Part shown: piece after piece, positions 46,869 through 56,800 of the stretch
Position numbering within the stretch: the first letter of the stretch is position 1
Layout: each line of letters begins with the position of its first letter
Source: HO2-45-11b sp964450915
Lineage (GTDB): Bacteria > Patescibacteriota > Andersenbacteria > UBA10190
Reading direction: 5' to 3'
Assembly: GCA_964450915.1 (NCBI GenBank)
Contig: CAYVFG010000001.1
Location: forward strand, 79,830-143,829
Length of the DNA: 64,000 nt
Notes under the pieces: model-generated
Database searches by the model: none
What the model was told of the DNA's origin: nothing
Seen by the model: only the letters and a program-made list of their open reading frames with translations
Program-made: the position numbers and the translations under genes

Positions 46869-48662
46869 ATGGACGAAAATGGCTTAAAAACACGCATTTC
46901 TGCGCTTCCGCAAACTCCCGGCATCTATATATACAAGGATGCAAAAGGGGATATTTTGTACGTGGGGAAGGCAAAGAATCTGCGCTCTCGCGTACGTTCC
47001 TATTTTGGAAAAAGCGCGGATTTAGGCCCTGCAAAAGAACGCATGGTGAGCTTGATCGCGAACATGGAAACCATTTCTACAGATACAGAATTAGAAGCGC
47101 TCGTGCTGGAAGCAAACTTGATCCGCAAACATCAGCCTCCTTATAACGTTTTATTGCGCGATGACAAATATTATTTATTTATAAAAATTACAAAAGATAT
47201 TCCTGCACGCATTTTTCCTGTTCGAAAAATCACTCAAGACGGTTCAAAATATTTCGGACCTTACTCTTCTGCAGCTTCCGTACGCGGAACACTGAGACTC
47301 TTGCGCAGAATATTTCCATTTCGAGAAGAAAAGGACAGGCCGAGAGATATCATCTTTCCGCATGCGCTTTTCCCGAATCAAGCACAGGAGCAATTAGACA
47401 GCGCTGCACAAGTAGCACGTTTTCTCAACGGCAATCGGCAAGAAATCATAAAGACACTAGAAGATGGTATTACACATGCTGCTAACAATTTGCAGTACGA
47501 ACAAGCAGCACTATTTCGGGATCAGCTCCAGGCGATCATGAGACTGGAAGGATCTCAAAAAGTATACTTACCTAAAAAAGAGTCGTTCGATGTCATCAGT
47601 ATTTGCCAAGCGCAACATCAAAGCGCAGGCAACGTACTTCAAATTCGCGAAGGCAAACTCATCGGCAAGCAAACATTTTTGCTTCGCCATCGATCAGCAA
47701 CTTCAGCCGAAGATGTCCTCAGACAATTTATCATGCAGTACTATAGCGTTGCGCAGGACATTCCAAAAACAATATACCTGCCTATTACGCTCCCGGACGC
47801 CGACATATTGTCTGCATGGATCGGAAACGAACATGCATTCCATGTTCCCGTTCGCGGAAACAAAAAACAATTGCTCAAAATGGGCGAGCTTAACGCAAAA
47901 AATCTATTACGAGAAGAAGAAGTGGAAACGCATACCGCAAGTGCATCAAAAGAAGCCTTGCAAGCCCTTCTTGCCGCAATTCACTTAGGCCATCTCACCG
48001 AGCAGGCAAAAACAATCAATAAACAAATTCGCATCGAGACGTACGATATTTCAAATACTCAGGGCACGTTGGCAACAGCCTCTATGGTGGTGTTTATCGA
48101 TGGAGTACCGGCAAAAGACCAGTATCGAAAATTTAAAATCAAACTTAATTCCGATCTCGCACCAGAGCAACACAAATCAAACGATTTCGCGATGCTCGAA
48201 GAAACACTGACTCGCAGGCTGGCCCGAAGCGCATCTGGAGACTGGCCGCTGCCCGATCTCATTATTATAGACGGCGGCAAAGGGCAATTGTCGTCTTCTC
48301 AAAAAGCATTGAAAAGATCCGGCCTCGATATCCCTATGATATCCATTGCAAAACGAGAAGAGGAATTATTCCTCCCGAACAACCCAACGCCGATACTGCT
48401 TCCATATAACTCGCCTGCACTCTACTTAATTCAGCGCATGCGCGACGAAGCGCATCGATTCACCATTACATTTCACAGAAGTTTGCGAAGCAAGGAACAA
48501 ATCAAATCCGCACTAGACGATATTGCTGGCATCGGACCAAAAACAAAAAAAATACTGCTCCAAAAATTCGGGTCGGTTGCAGGCATTAAAAAAGCAGAGG
48601 ATGAAGATCTGGAAAAAATTGTCGGGAAGAAAAAAATGAAAGTATTAAGGGAACAGCTATAG
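46869..48662 (+). CDS. uvrC: Excinuclease ABC subunit C
   Basis: Makes the two incisions in nucleotide excision repair. The 597-residue protein starts MDENGLKTRISALPQTPGIY; the GIY-YIG domain follows (PGIYIYKDAKGDILYVGKAK) with NLRSRVRSYF. The UVR domain is about residues 195-235. The RNase-H-like nuclease shows ETYDISNTQGTLATASMVVF and LIIIDGGKGQLSSSQKAL, with catalytic aspartates. The C-terminal helix-hairpin-helix is IAGIGPKTKKILLQKFGSV. It is on the opposite strand from uvrA. Confidence 0.97.
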   Translation: MDENGLKTRISALPQTPGIYIYKDAKGDILYVGKAKNLRSRVRSYFGKSADLGPAKERMVSLIANMETISTDTELEALVLEANLIRKHQPPYNVLLRDDKYYLFIKITKDIPARIFPVRKITQDGSKYFGPYSSAASVRGTLRLLRRIFPFREEKDRPRDIIFPHALFPNQAQEQLDSAAQVARFLNGNRQEIIKTLEDGITHAANNLQYEQAALFRDQLQAIMRLEGSQKVYLPKKESFDVISICQAQHQSAGNVLQIREGKLIGKQTFLLRHRSATSAEDVLRQFIMQYYSVAQDIPKTIYLPITLPDADILSAWIGNEHAFHVPVRGNKKQLLKMGELNAKNLLREEEVETHTASASKEALQALLAAIHLGHLTEQAKTINKQIRIETYDISNTQGTLATASMVVFIDGVPAKDQYRKFKIKLNSDLAPEQHKSNDFAMLEETLTRRLARSASGDWPLPDLIIIDGGKGQLSSSQKALKRSGLDIPMISIAKREEELFLPNNPTPILLPYNSPALYLIQRMRDEAHRFTITFHRSLRSKEQIKSALDDIAGIGPKTKKILLQKFGSVAGIKKAEDEDLEKIVGKKKMKVLREQL

Positions 48663-48668
48663 GATTAC

Positions 48669-48704
48669 TCAAAAAAAATACTGCCGTAGGATCACCTATC
48701 GGCA
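48669..48704 (-). terminator. Terminator of the TTG-start membrane peptide pair
   Basis: TGCCGATAGG and CCTACGGCA form a 9-bp stem, followed on the minus strand by TATTTTTTTTGAG: a strong terminator just after the stop at 48711. Confidence 0.9.
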
Positions 48705-48710
48705 GCTAAG

Positions 48711-48839
48711 TTACTTCTTCCCGAGTCTTTCGCTTTGAGGAGCAGCCATGTAGTCGGCAAACATACGGATCATGATGACCACTACTGCCCCTACGAAGAA
48801 TATCGGGACCACCACCCAGCCTTGGAATGCTTTCTTCAA
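48711..48839 (-). CDS. 42-residue membrane peptide (TTG start)
   Basis: It reads MKKAFQGWVVVPIFFVGAVV, then VIMIRMFADYMAAPQSERLG and KK, with TTG as start. One membrane helix spans about residues 8-26, followed by a short amphipathic tail. GGGAGGTGA lies 3 nt before the TTG, overlapping the end of the preceding peptide gene, so translation is coupled. No family was recognised. Confidence 0.7.
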   Translation of the reverse strand: MKKAFQGWVVVPIFFVGAVVVIMIRMFADYMAAPQSERLGKK

Positions 48840-48841
48840 TA

Positions 48842-48955
48842 TCACCTCCCGAAAAGCGATCCTCCAACAATAATGGCGAGCGAGAACAGAAAAACGACCA
48901 TCATCGCAAACAGGGAACTCGGGTCAATCGCCAACTCCTTCCAACGAATCTTCAA
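48842..48955 (-). CDS. 37-residue membrane peptide (TTG start)
   Basis: It reads MKIRWKELAIDPSSLFAMMV, then VFLFSLAIIVGGSLFGR, one membrane helix with a basic start, using TTG. GGGGGT lies 4 nt before the start. It has a TTGACA promoter at 49015-49043 and shares a transcript with the 42-residue peptide 2 nt downstream. Both are back-to-back with secG. No family was recognised. Confidence 0.65.
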   Translation of the reverse strand: MKIRWKELAIDPSSLFAMMVVFLFSLAIIVGGSLFGR

Positions 48956-49014
48956 AGCAACCCCCTTTCGAAAAAGAACATCTCAGACCTCGTTGCGATA
49001 TGCAACAAGAACAC

Positions 49015-49073
49015 ATAGTTGCCCATATGAGTAATATTGTCAAGTTGACTACCACAAGATTATTCCATACCGT
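49015..49073. promoter_or_regulatory. Back-to-back divergent promoters (peptide pair and secG)
   Basis: Minus strand: TTGACA (49043-49038), 17 bp, AACTAT (49020-49015). Plus strand: TTGACT (49045-49050), 17 bp, TACCGT (49068-49073). The two -35 boxes share a GTCAA-G-TTGAC palindrome with one base between them, so the two polymerases would compete or one regulator could act on both. Confidence 0.75.
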
Positions 49074-49087
49074 AAACAAATACCCAT

Positions 49088-49303
49088 ATGATTTGGTTAA
49101 ATATTCTTTTTATTGCAATCTCGATTGCGCTCACCATAGCCATCCTGCTGCAAAGCAGCTCTACTGGCTTAGGTTCCGCATTCGGCGGCGGGACGGAAGG
49201 TTTTTATGTCCGCAGAGGAAGCGAGAAGCGTTTATTTCAGGCCACAATTATTCTTTCCATCCTATTTTTCGTTACCGCACTGGCCCATTTATTCGTACAG
49301 TAA
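49088..49303 (+). CDS. secG: Preprotein translocase subunit SecG
   Basis: A 71-residue protein with two membrane helices: ILFIAISIALTIAILLQSSS, then the SecG motif GLGSAFGGGTEGFYVRRGSE with a second helix (LFQATIILSILFFVTALAHL). It supports the SecYEG channel. The leader is about 8-15 nt. The pseudopilin-like gene starts 1 nt after its stop. Confidence 0.93.
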   Translation: MIWLNILFIAISIALTIAILLQSSSTGLGSAFGGGTEGFYVRRGSEKRLFQATIILSILFFVTALAHLFVQ

Positions 49304-49304
49304 T

Positions 49305-49805
49305 ATGCGATACGCACCCGTTGCGATTGCACTCATACTCCTAGCATTAGGAGGCTTTGCCCTTATACATAAAGAAGACCAGCAAGCACGAGATACTATT
49401 AGAAAACATCACTTGGCAGACATGGAAACTGCTCTCGAACTTGCAAAAAAACAGCATGGGCAATTCCCCCCATACGATCAACTGACATGGTGCGGAGTCA
49501 TCAGCGCGCCTGAAAACAAAGACATACAATCAGAAATCGAAAAGCCGCTGAGGGAATCGGTCGAAAAGTATGCAAACCTAGAAAAACCTTTTCCAACGGA
49601 CCCGAACAATTCTACGAAAAACTACTATTATTGGAAACGAAGCCCGGACATGTTCGAACTCTACTCCGTATTAGAAGCTGCTCCGACAGGAGATCGCAAC
49701 ACCTTTTCATGTCCAACGGGTCTGCACGATACATATGATTATGGTATTTCGTCAATATTGCGCGAAGGCGATAATGGGTCAACAATAGAAAACTCACCTC
49801 TATGA
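49305..49805 (+). CDS. Pseudopilin-like single-helix exported protein
   Basis: A 166-residue protein. MRYAPVAIALILLALGGFAL is an N-terminal helix, followed by an amphipathic helix with HHLADMETALELAKKQHGQF and a small globular domain with two cysteines (TWCGVIS, TFSCPTG) and SPDMFELYSVLEAAP. The plan (helix, long amphipathic helix, YP/FP-type ADMETAL... segment, beta end) resembles GspG/type II pseudopilins. A prepilin peptidase site is not evident. The stop overlaps the start of the binding-protein gene by 4 nt. Confidence 0.6.
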   Translation: MRYAPVAIALILLALGGFALIHKEDQQARDTIRKHHLADMETALELAKKQHGQFPPYDQLTWCGVISAPENKDIQSEIEKPLRESVEKYANLEKPFPTDPNNSTKNYYYWKRSPDMFELYSVLEAAPTGDRNTFSCPTGLHDTYDYGISSILREGDNGSTIENSPL

Positions 49806-51505
49806 TCATTGATCGCATTCGAACGTGGTGGAATACCATATACGCACACATGTCCGGAAAGGAACGTGGTTTGTTCCTCCTATTCGGCTTCATCCTCCTT
49901 ATAGCGCTCCTGCTTGGCATCACCGGATACGTTCAAAAACATAGCTCATACCTCCCCCAAGAAGGCGGGACGTACAGCGAGGCGGTTGTTGGACAACCAA
50001 GATATATCAATCCTGTTCTGGCAAGCAGCAGCGATGTAGATAGCGATATCTCTCGACTAGTGTATTCTTCATTGTTCAAACTCGATTCAGACTTGCACCT
50101 GCAAAACGACCTTGCAGAAAGCTACGACGTATCAACAGACAACAAAACGTATACGGTTCACATAAAGCACAACGTGCAGTGGAGCGACGGAAAGCCGCTC
50201 ACCGCAGATGACGTAGTATTCACAATCCAAAGCATTCAAAATCCGCAATACGCTTCCCCTCTTGCGCCTTCGTTCCAGGGAGTACAGATCCAAAAAATCG
50301 ACGATTACACCGTCTCATTTCTATTGCAGCAAACCACCTATGCGCCCTTCTTATCTAATTTAACAGTTGGCATTGCACCAAAGCACGTATGGGAGAATAT
50401 CCCACCGAAAAGCATGGGGCTTGCAGAACAGGAATTAAAGCCTGTAGGGTCCGGACCGTACAAATTCCAAGAACTTGTTACTAAGAAAAAAACGGGGGAA
50501 ACAACATCGATCAAACTCACTCGAAATACAAACTACTACAGAACGCGCCCATATATAACTACTATATTATTTACATTCTTCAACACTCACGAAGACGCAA
50601 TCTCTGCGCTTACGTCTGGAAAAGTTGATGGCATAGGCTATTTGCCAGTTTCTCTTCTCGCAAATGTTCAACATCACCCATCGCTAGCAATTCACAAACT
50701 CCTTCTTCCCCAATACTTTGCACTCTTTTTCAATGCGAATAAAAATGCTGCCCTCGGAGATGCCGGCGTACGCGCGGCGCTGGCGCTTGCAACAGATAGA
50801 ACTGCCATCATTCAAGATGCGCTGCAAGGCGAAGCAGAATTCATGGGAACGCCCATCCCATCCGGAAACTTTGATTTCTCGGATATCAAAAACCCTGTAT
50901 TCGACATTCAAAAGGCGCAGCAAAACCTCGACGATGCCGGGTGGAAATTAAATACACAAGATGGAGCCAGGTCAAAAGATGGCAAGCAGCTCCATGTAAC
51001 AATTACCACGACCGACTGGCCGGAATACATTAAAACGGCGCAGCTCATTCAGCGCCAATGGAAGCAAGCGGGCGTTCAAGTAGATATCAACTCCGTTTCG
51101 ACATCAACAATCCAGCAAACTGTCGTAAATGCAAGAGACTACGAAATACTTCTTTACGGAGAAAACCTTTCTGCAGATCCTGATCCGTATTCATTCTGGC
51201 ATTCAACACAGGTAAAAAGCCCGGGGCTTAACCTGTCTCTCTTGCAAGACAAAGATACCGACAAATATTTAGAACAGGCCCGAAAAGCAACAGACGCATC
51301 GCAGCGCCAAGAAGCGCTCCATGCATTCGTCCAGCGATTCCTCGACATCAATCCTGCTATTATTCTGTATCGCCCATACTATTTATTTGTGAATAAAAGC
51401 AACGTCCAAGGATCATCTATTACAAACGGCGCATTGCCATCCGATCGATTCAACGATATTGAGCACTGGTACGTCCAAACAAAGCGTGTGTGGAATGCGA
51501 AATAA
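49802..51505 (+). CDS. Peptide-type ABC substrate-binding protein (SBP family 5), membrane-anchored
   Basis: A 567-residue protein. A cytosolic N-terminus and one helix (LFLLFGFILLIALLLGITGY) replace the usual lipoprotein signal. The SBP_bac_5 fold follows: EAVVGQPRYINPVLASSSDV, the family signature ESYDVSTDNKTYTVHIKHNV and QWSDGKPLTADDVVF, and KPVGSGPYKF. Permease and ATPase genes are absent from the window. It may deliver peptides to a transporter encoded elsewhere or act as a surface receptor. ATGA overlap with the preceding gene implies coupling. Confidence 0.9.
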   Translation: MIIDRIRTWWNTIYAHMSGKERGLFLLFGFILLIALLLGITGYVQKHSSYLPQEGGTYSEAVVGQPRYINPVLASSSDVDSDISRLVYSSLFKLDSDLHLQNDLAESYDVSTDNKTYTVHIKHNVQWSDGKPLTADDVVFTIQSIQNPQYASPLAPSFQGVQIQKIDDYTVSFLLQQTTYAPFLSNLTVGIAPKHVWENIPPKSMGLAEQELKPVGSGPYKFQELVTKKKTGETTSIKLTRNTNYYRTRPYITTILFTFFNTHEDAISALTSGKVDGIGYLPVSLLANVQHHPSLAIHKLLLPQYFALFFNANKNAALGDAGVRAALALATDRTAIIQDALQGEAEFMGTPIPSGNFDFSDIKNPVFDIQKAQQNLDDAGWKLNTQDGARSKDGKQLHVTITTTDWPEYIKTAQLIQRQWKQAGVQVDINSVSTSTIQQTVVNARDYEILLYGENLSADPDPYSFWHSTQVKSPGLNLSLLQDKDTDKYLEQARKATDASQRQEALHAFVQRFLDINPAIILYRPYYLFVNKSNVQGSSITNGALPSDRFNDIEHWYVQTKRVWNAK

Positions 51506-51549
51506 TTTGTATACTAGAATAATCATTTTATTCATAACCACGTATTCAT

Positions 51550-52536
51550 ATGCATGAAGAAATGCGAGATATCATTTTGCATCAGGGCGATCAAATCCGT
51601 CATTCCTTAGAAGTTAACAAAAACATTGCGATCGAGGGCGATTTTGATTCTATTCTCCTTGCAGGCATGGGCGGAAGCGGACACCCCGGCGACCTACTCA
51701 ACGCACTTCACCTTACAACCGTTCCTCTTACCGTTCACAGAAGCTACGACCTGCCGCGCATATTCGGAAAAAATCCTCTTACCGTTATCAGCTCCTATTC
51801 AGGAAATACGGAAGAAGCGCTATCCGCGTATCAAGATGCAAAAAAAGAACATAAAAAAATTCTTGCAAATACATCTGGAGGCAAATTGCTCGACTGGGCA
51901 AAACAGGACGCCGTTCCGGTGAGCCTCATTGACTATCCGGGCATGCAGCCGCGACACACTCTTTTTGCAAGCTTTACCGGACTTGCACTAGCACTAGCAA
52001 ATTCTGGATTAGCAAAAGATATATCTTCAGAACTTTCGCAAACAGCTGACATGATCGACTCAGTTGTTGCTGAAACAGAGGCTCCCGCAAAGGCTCTTGC
52101 AGACTCTTTGGTAAAAAAGACTCCCGTATTTTATGCATCAGACACGCTTGCCTTCGGCGCAAAGAATACGAAGATTCAAACAAACGAAAATGCAAAAACG
52201 GCAGCATTTTGGAATGAATTCCCAGAAATGAACCATAACGAAATGGTTGGCATGACGCAGCCGCAAGCAGCATTTCATGCCGTATTTTTCGCATCCAACA
52301 CCGACCACAAACAAGTAAAGCTGCGCATGCAAGTAACAAAAGATATGTACGAAGCATGGGGCGTGCCGGTAACGACAATTCCCGTAATCGGATCGTCTGC
52401 CCTAGAACAACTATCTTACATTGTTGTATTCGGGCTTTGGACGACATATCACCTAGCCCGTAACTACGGAGTTGATCCTATTCCTGTCAAAGGCGTAGAA
52501 GACTTCAAAAAGAAACTTGCTGAATTAACGGTCTAG
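51550..52536 (+). CDS. Bifunctional phosphoglucose/phosphomannose isomerase
   Basis: A 328-residue SIS-domain enzyme. ILLAGMGGSGHPGDLLNAL binds the sugar phosphate at the first SIS domain, TVISSYSGNTEEALSAYQDA is the second signature, and EFPEMNHNEMVGM contains the glutamate and histidine used by the PGI/PMI family. It interconverts fructose-6-phosphate with glucose- and mannose-6-phosphate, feeding glycolysis, glycan precursors and the phosphohexomutase. Confidence 0.92.
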   Translation: MHEEMRDIILHQGDQIRHSLEVNKNIAIEGDFDSILLAGMGGSGHPGDLLNALHLTTVPLTVHRSYDLPRIFGKNPLTVISSYSGNTEEALSAYQDAKKEHKKILANTSGGKLLDWAKQDAVPVSLIDYPGMQPRHTLFASFTGLALALANSGLAKDISSELSQTADMIDSVVAETEAPAKALADSLVKKTPVFYASDTLAFGAKNTKIQTNENAKTAAFWNEFPEMNHNEMVGMTQPQAAFHAVFFASNTDHKQVKLRMQVTKDMYEAWGVPVTTIPVIGSSALEQLSYIVVFGLWTTYHLARNYGVDPIPVKGVEDFKKKLAELTV

Positions 52537-52554
52537 CTAGTAGGCTACGAGGAG

Positions 52555-52638
52555 GTCGAAGTGGCGGAATTGGTATACGCGTACGCTTCAGGAGCGTATG
52601 GCTTCACAGCCTTGAGGGTTCAAGTCCCTCCTTCGACA
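52555..52638 (+). tRNA. tRNA-Leu (anticodon CAG)
   Basis: An 84-nt class II tRNA: acceptor GTCGAAG/CTTCGAC, anticodon stem TACGC/GCGTA with loop TTCAGGA (CAG), variable arm TGGCTTCACAGCC, T arm GAGGG-TTCAAGT-CCCTC, discriminator A. No CCA encoded. Confidence 0.95.
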
Positions 52639-52674
52639 CTTTGAGAAAACAACCTACTGGTATACGATCAAAAT

Positions 52675-53772
52675 ATGAAACATATTTCTTTTTTGTTCGT
52701 CGTAGTAACAATATTCAGCTTTATAGTATCGGCACAGTATGCTCATGCGTCCGCCCCTATTTGTAATGGACAAACTGCTACTGTGTATGTAGACAGCGGC
52801 ATTATCGTAGGTGGGCCAAACAATGGCACTCCTTACACAGGCACACTTACAGCGAATACGGCTTCCGTCATCGTTGGTACAAGCGGAGATGACACTATTA
52901 TAGGAAGCGGCTTGTCTGACACTATCTGCGCAGGCGATGGAAACGACACAATCGATGGCGGAACAGGAACAGATAAAATAGCATTTTCGACAAACAGCGA
53001 CACCACTGGAATTACCATTTCCGCAACTGGCAGCAATTCCGGAAACCTTACCACGGCAACCGGAACATCAACATTTACCCGAACAGAAAGTTTCGTGGGA
53101 ACATCGTACGATGACACGTTTGTATTTGGCACAAGCGGTTCGTTAACCGGAACGGTGGATGGTGCAGATGGAGCGGATACTGCAGATTACAGCGCTCGAA
53201 CTAGCGCTGTAAGCCTCAATATGATCACGAAAGTATTTACAAGCGTTGCAGGAGCAGTCACTAATATAGAAAACGCAATTGGAGGAGCTGGAGCTGATAC
53301 TATTATCGGAAACAGCAGCACAAATACCCTTACAGGAAATAGTGGTAACGACATTATATTCGGCCAAGATGGCGCAGATACAATCAATGGTGGTGCAGGT
53401 CGAGATATTCTCATCGGTGGCACCGGAGCAGATACGCTCGTGGCAGACAGCAGCTCAACGGGAGATATTATGATTGCCGACGAAACTTCATATTCCAATA
53501 GCTCTACAGTAAATACGTCTGCCCTCTCAGCAATTCGAACAGAATGGGCGCTCACATCTACCTCCTACGCAAATCGAGTGGCGCATATTCAAGGGACTCT
53601 TGCTGGAGGGTTAAACGGAACATATCAGCTAAAAGCATCTACCCTGCAAGCAGATAGTGATCCGGACTCGCTGGATGGAAATAGTTCATCAGTAAAAAAT
53701 TGGTATATCCTAAATACTGCGCTCGACAGTCTCGTAAATTCATTTGCTGGCGAAACAATTACAAACATATAA
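52675..53772 (+). CDS. Secreted calcium-repeat (RTX-like) protein
   Basis: A 365-residue protein. Signal peptide at residues 1-25 (SAQYAHASA), then SAPICNGQTATVYVDSG, and calcium-binding nonapeptides in two blocks: DDTIIGSGLSDTICAGDGND and GNSGNDIIFGQDGADTINGG, continuing GAGRDILIGGTGADTL. A C-terminal domain (SYANRVAHIQGTLAGGLNGT) is shared with the gene at 53843. RTX repeats fold on binding external calcium. No RTX-type secretion motif or transporter is nearby. An extended -10 (TGGTATACG) lies 8 nt before ATG. Confidence 0.85.
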   Translation: MKHISFLFVVVTIFSFIVSAQYAHASAPICNGQTATVYVDSGIIVGGPNNGTPYTGTLTANTASVIVGTSGDDTIIGSGLSDTICAGDGNDTIDGGTGTDKIAFSTNSDTTGITISATGSNSGNLTTATGTSTFTRTESFVGTSYDDTFVFGTSGSLTGTVDGADGADTADYSARTSAVSLNMITKVFTSVAGAVTNIENAIGGAGADTIIGNSSTNTLTGNSGNDIIFGQDGADTINGGAGRDILIGGTGADTLVADSSSTGDIMIADETSYSNSSTVNTSALSAIRTEWALTSTSYANRVAHIQGTLAGGLNGTYQLKASTLQADSDPDSLDGNSSSVKNWYILNTALDSLVNSFAGETITNI

Positions 53773-53792
53773 GAGACGCTCCCCAAGATACT

Positions 53793-53828
53793 AAAACAGC
53801 CGCATCATCCCGATACGGCTGTTTTGCT
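53793..53828 (+). terminator. Terminator between the two RTX-like genes
   Basis: AAAACAGCCG and CGGCTGTTTT form a perfect 10-bp stem with a 13-nt loop. Confidence 0.8.
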
Positions 53829-53842
53829 GTATAGTATGGAGT

Positions 53843-56800
53843 ATGAAACGCTCGCTGATAGCCATTGTTTTTGTTGTAGGAATAGCGCTTTCGTTTCATG
53901 ACGCAAAGGCAGCAGCACCTACATGTAACGGCCAAACGGCAACAGTGTACGTAGATAGCGGAGTTATTGTAGGTGGACCAGGAAATGGAAATGCGTACAC
54001 CGGGACACTGACGGCCAGCGCAGCTTCAGTCATGGTAGGTACAAGCGGAGACGACACCATTACCGGAAGTGGTTCGACCGATACAATCTGTCCCGGGGAT
54101 GGAAACGATACAATTGACGGGGGAACGAGCACCGATACCATTGCATTTACTACGAACAGTGATACCAGCGGAATCACAATATCTATTACCGGTAGCAGCG
54201 CGGGCTCTATTACAACTGCTACAGGAACATCCACCTTTACACGAGCGGAGAGTTTTGTAGGCACGCAGTACAACGACACATTTACCATGGGTGCGAGCGG
54301 ATCATTAACCGGAACAGTAAATGGTGGTGCTGGATCTGACACGATAGATTACAGCTCGCGTTCAAGCGCCCTAAGCTTGAACATGTACACCGGCGTGCTC
54401 ACAAGCATCTCGGGCGCTGTAAGCAACATAGAAAACCTGACAGCCGGCTCCGGAGCAGACACCATAATTGGAAACAGCAGCGCAAATACCCTCACCGGAA
54501 ATGGCGGAAACGATATTATCTTCGGCGGAGATGGTGCGGATACATTATTAGGTGGTGCTGGAAAAAATATTCTCATCGGAGGAAAGGGTGCGGACACTAT
54601 CACAACAGATAGCACTTCAACCGGGGATATCGATGTTGCAGACGAAACGTCGTATTCAGATAGCTCAACTGCGAACACGACGAACCTAGGGCTGATTCGA
54701 ACAGAATGGACTGGTGCATCATCGTATGCAAATCGAGTAGCACATATCCAAGGAACATTAGCGGGGGGACTTAATTCAACATCGCAGTTTAAAGTGTCAA
54801 CGCTTCAATACGATAATTCTGCCGACAGCATAAACGGAAATGCTGCCTCCGTAAAAAACTGGTACATCTCCAGCGCTACGTTCGACACAATCACTAATAC
54901 GTTTAGCGGAGAAACATCAACCGACACATCAATCCCTGTTAGCATTGCATCGTCCGCAAACCCTACCGCAGCAGGTAACGACGTAACGTTCACTGCATCA
55001 TCAACACAGACGGCCGCAACGGGAAGCATGACGGTATATAAAGATTCCACATCGCTAGGCAGCTGCACCATCTCAAGCGGAAGCTGCGCCTATCTTGCCA
55101 GCGGATTGACGGGCGGCTCGTACTCCATGACCGCTGTATATGGAGGCGACTCTACGTATAGTGCAAGCACCTCGAGTGCAATCACCCAAGTTATGACAGA
55201 TAGCGTCGCGCCAACTGTTACGGAAGTAACTCCTGTTACAACCCCTACAAACGACTCAACCCCAAATTATACATTCAACACAAATGAAGCTGGGACTATC
55301 ACCTATGGAGGATCCTGTTCTTCTGCAACCACTTCTGCAACGTCGGGAAATAATACAATTACATTTGCCACGCTATCGGACGGTACGTATAGCAATTGCA
55401 CCATTACAGTCACAGATGCTTCCAGTAACGCTTCGAGTGCGCTCGCAGTAACAGCGTTCACCGTAGACGCTACGGCACCGACGGGGGCTATCACCTATTC
55501 CATCAGCCATGCAGTAAAGTCAGGAAACTCTCTTACGATTACTGCAACATTTAATGAAGCAATGGCAGACTCTCCCGTTCCCAAAATAGCAATCTCCGGA
55601 GCAAATACCTTGGCCGCAACAGCAATGACAAAATCTTCTACGACGGTATATACCTACACTCATACCGTAGGGACCGGAAACGGAACAGCAACTGTGGCTC
55701 TTTCTATTGGTACAGACTTGGCAGGAAATGCGATTACATCAGCACCAACGTCAGGGTCGACGTTTACGGTGGATAACACGGCACCTAGTGCGCCATCAAC
55801 ACCAGCTCTTGCGAGTGCAGACGATACCGGAAGCTCGAACAGCGACGCAATTACCAGCAACACTTCGGCATTAACATTCACGGGAACTGCTGAATCTTCA
55901 AGTACGGTCCAGCTCTATGACGGAGCAAGCACGACTGGAAGCTCCGTAACGGCAACAGGAGGAAGCTGGAGCATCGATTTATCATTAACAGAAGGGACGC
56001 ATACCATTACTGCAAAAGCTACGGATGCTGCAGGGAATACATCCTCTGCTTCAAGCACGCTTACTGTTGTTATTGATGCTACGGCGCCTACTCTTTCGGA
56101 AATAACGGCGATCACGACTCCTACCAGTGACACGACTCCCGATTACACATTCAATACAAATGAAGCCGGAACAATTACCTATGGCGGACCATGCTCTTCT
56201 GCAACCACTTCTGCAACGTCGGGAAATAATACGATTACGCTTGCCACGCTCACAGATGGGACATACGCAACCTGCACAATCCAAGTAGCGGACACTGCAG
56301 GCAATTCATCGACCGCTCTTACAATAGCGTCCTTTACTGTTTCCACCACAGCACCTTCCTCTCCCAGCGAACCTGCATCAAATAACGGCGGGGGTGGTGG
56401 AAGTTCTGCGGAGGTTCCAATCTCGTTGATACATATTGCACCTCTCCAAAACTTCTTCACGAAAGCGACTCATGATTTTTCCATCAAAGTCTCTGACCCC
56501 GACCAAGTAAAAAAAGTAACTATGCGAATATTAGGAAACACATACACGCTCACCCACGTCCTCGGAAGCGCAACATATAATCTCGCATTACATGCGGTCA
56601 TAAAAGTTGCGAAGGCGGCGTATGTATTAACTATTGATTACGGGTCATATAACGTGAAGCAATACGGCATCCTTTCTTTATTCGCCAAACCCGCGACACC
56701 AACCCCTTCGGCGCTCATACGAGCCATTAACGCAACGTATCGAAAGGCATATGGCAGGAATCCATCGTATGAAGAATGGCTGTATTGGGTAAATCGGATT

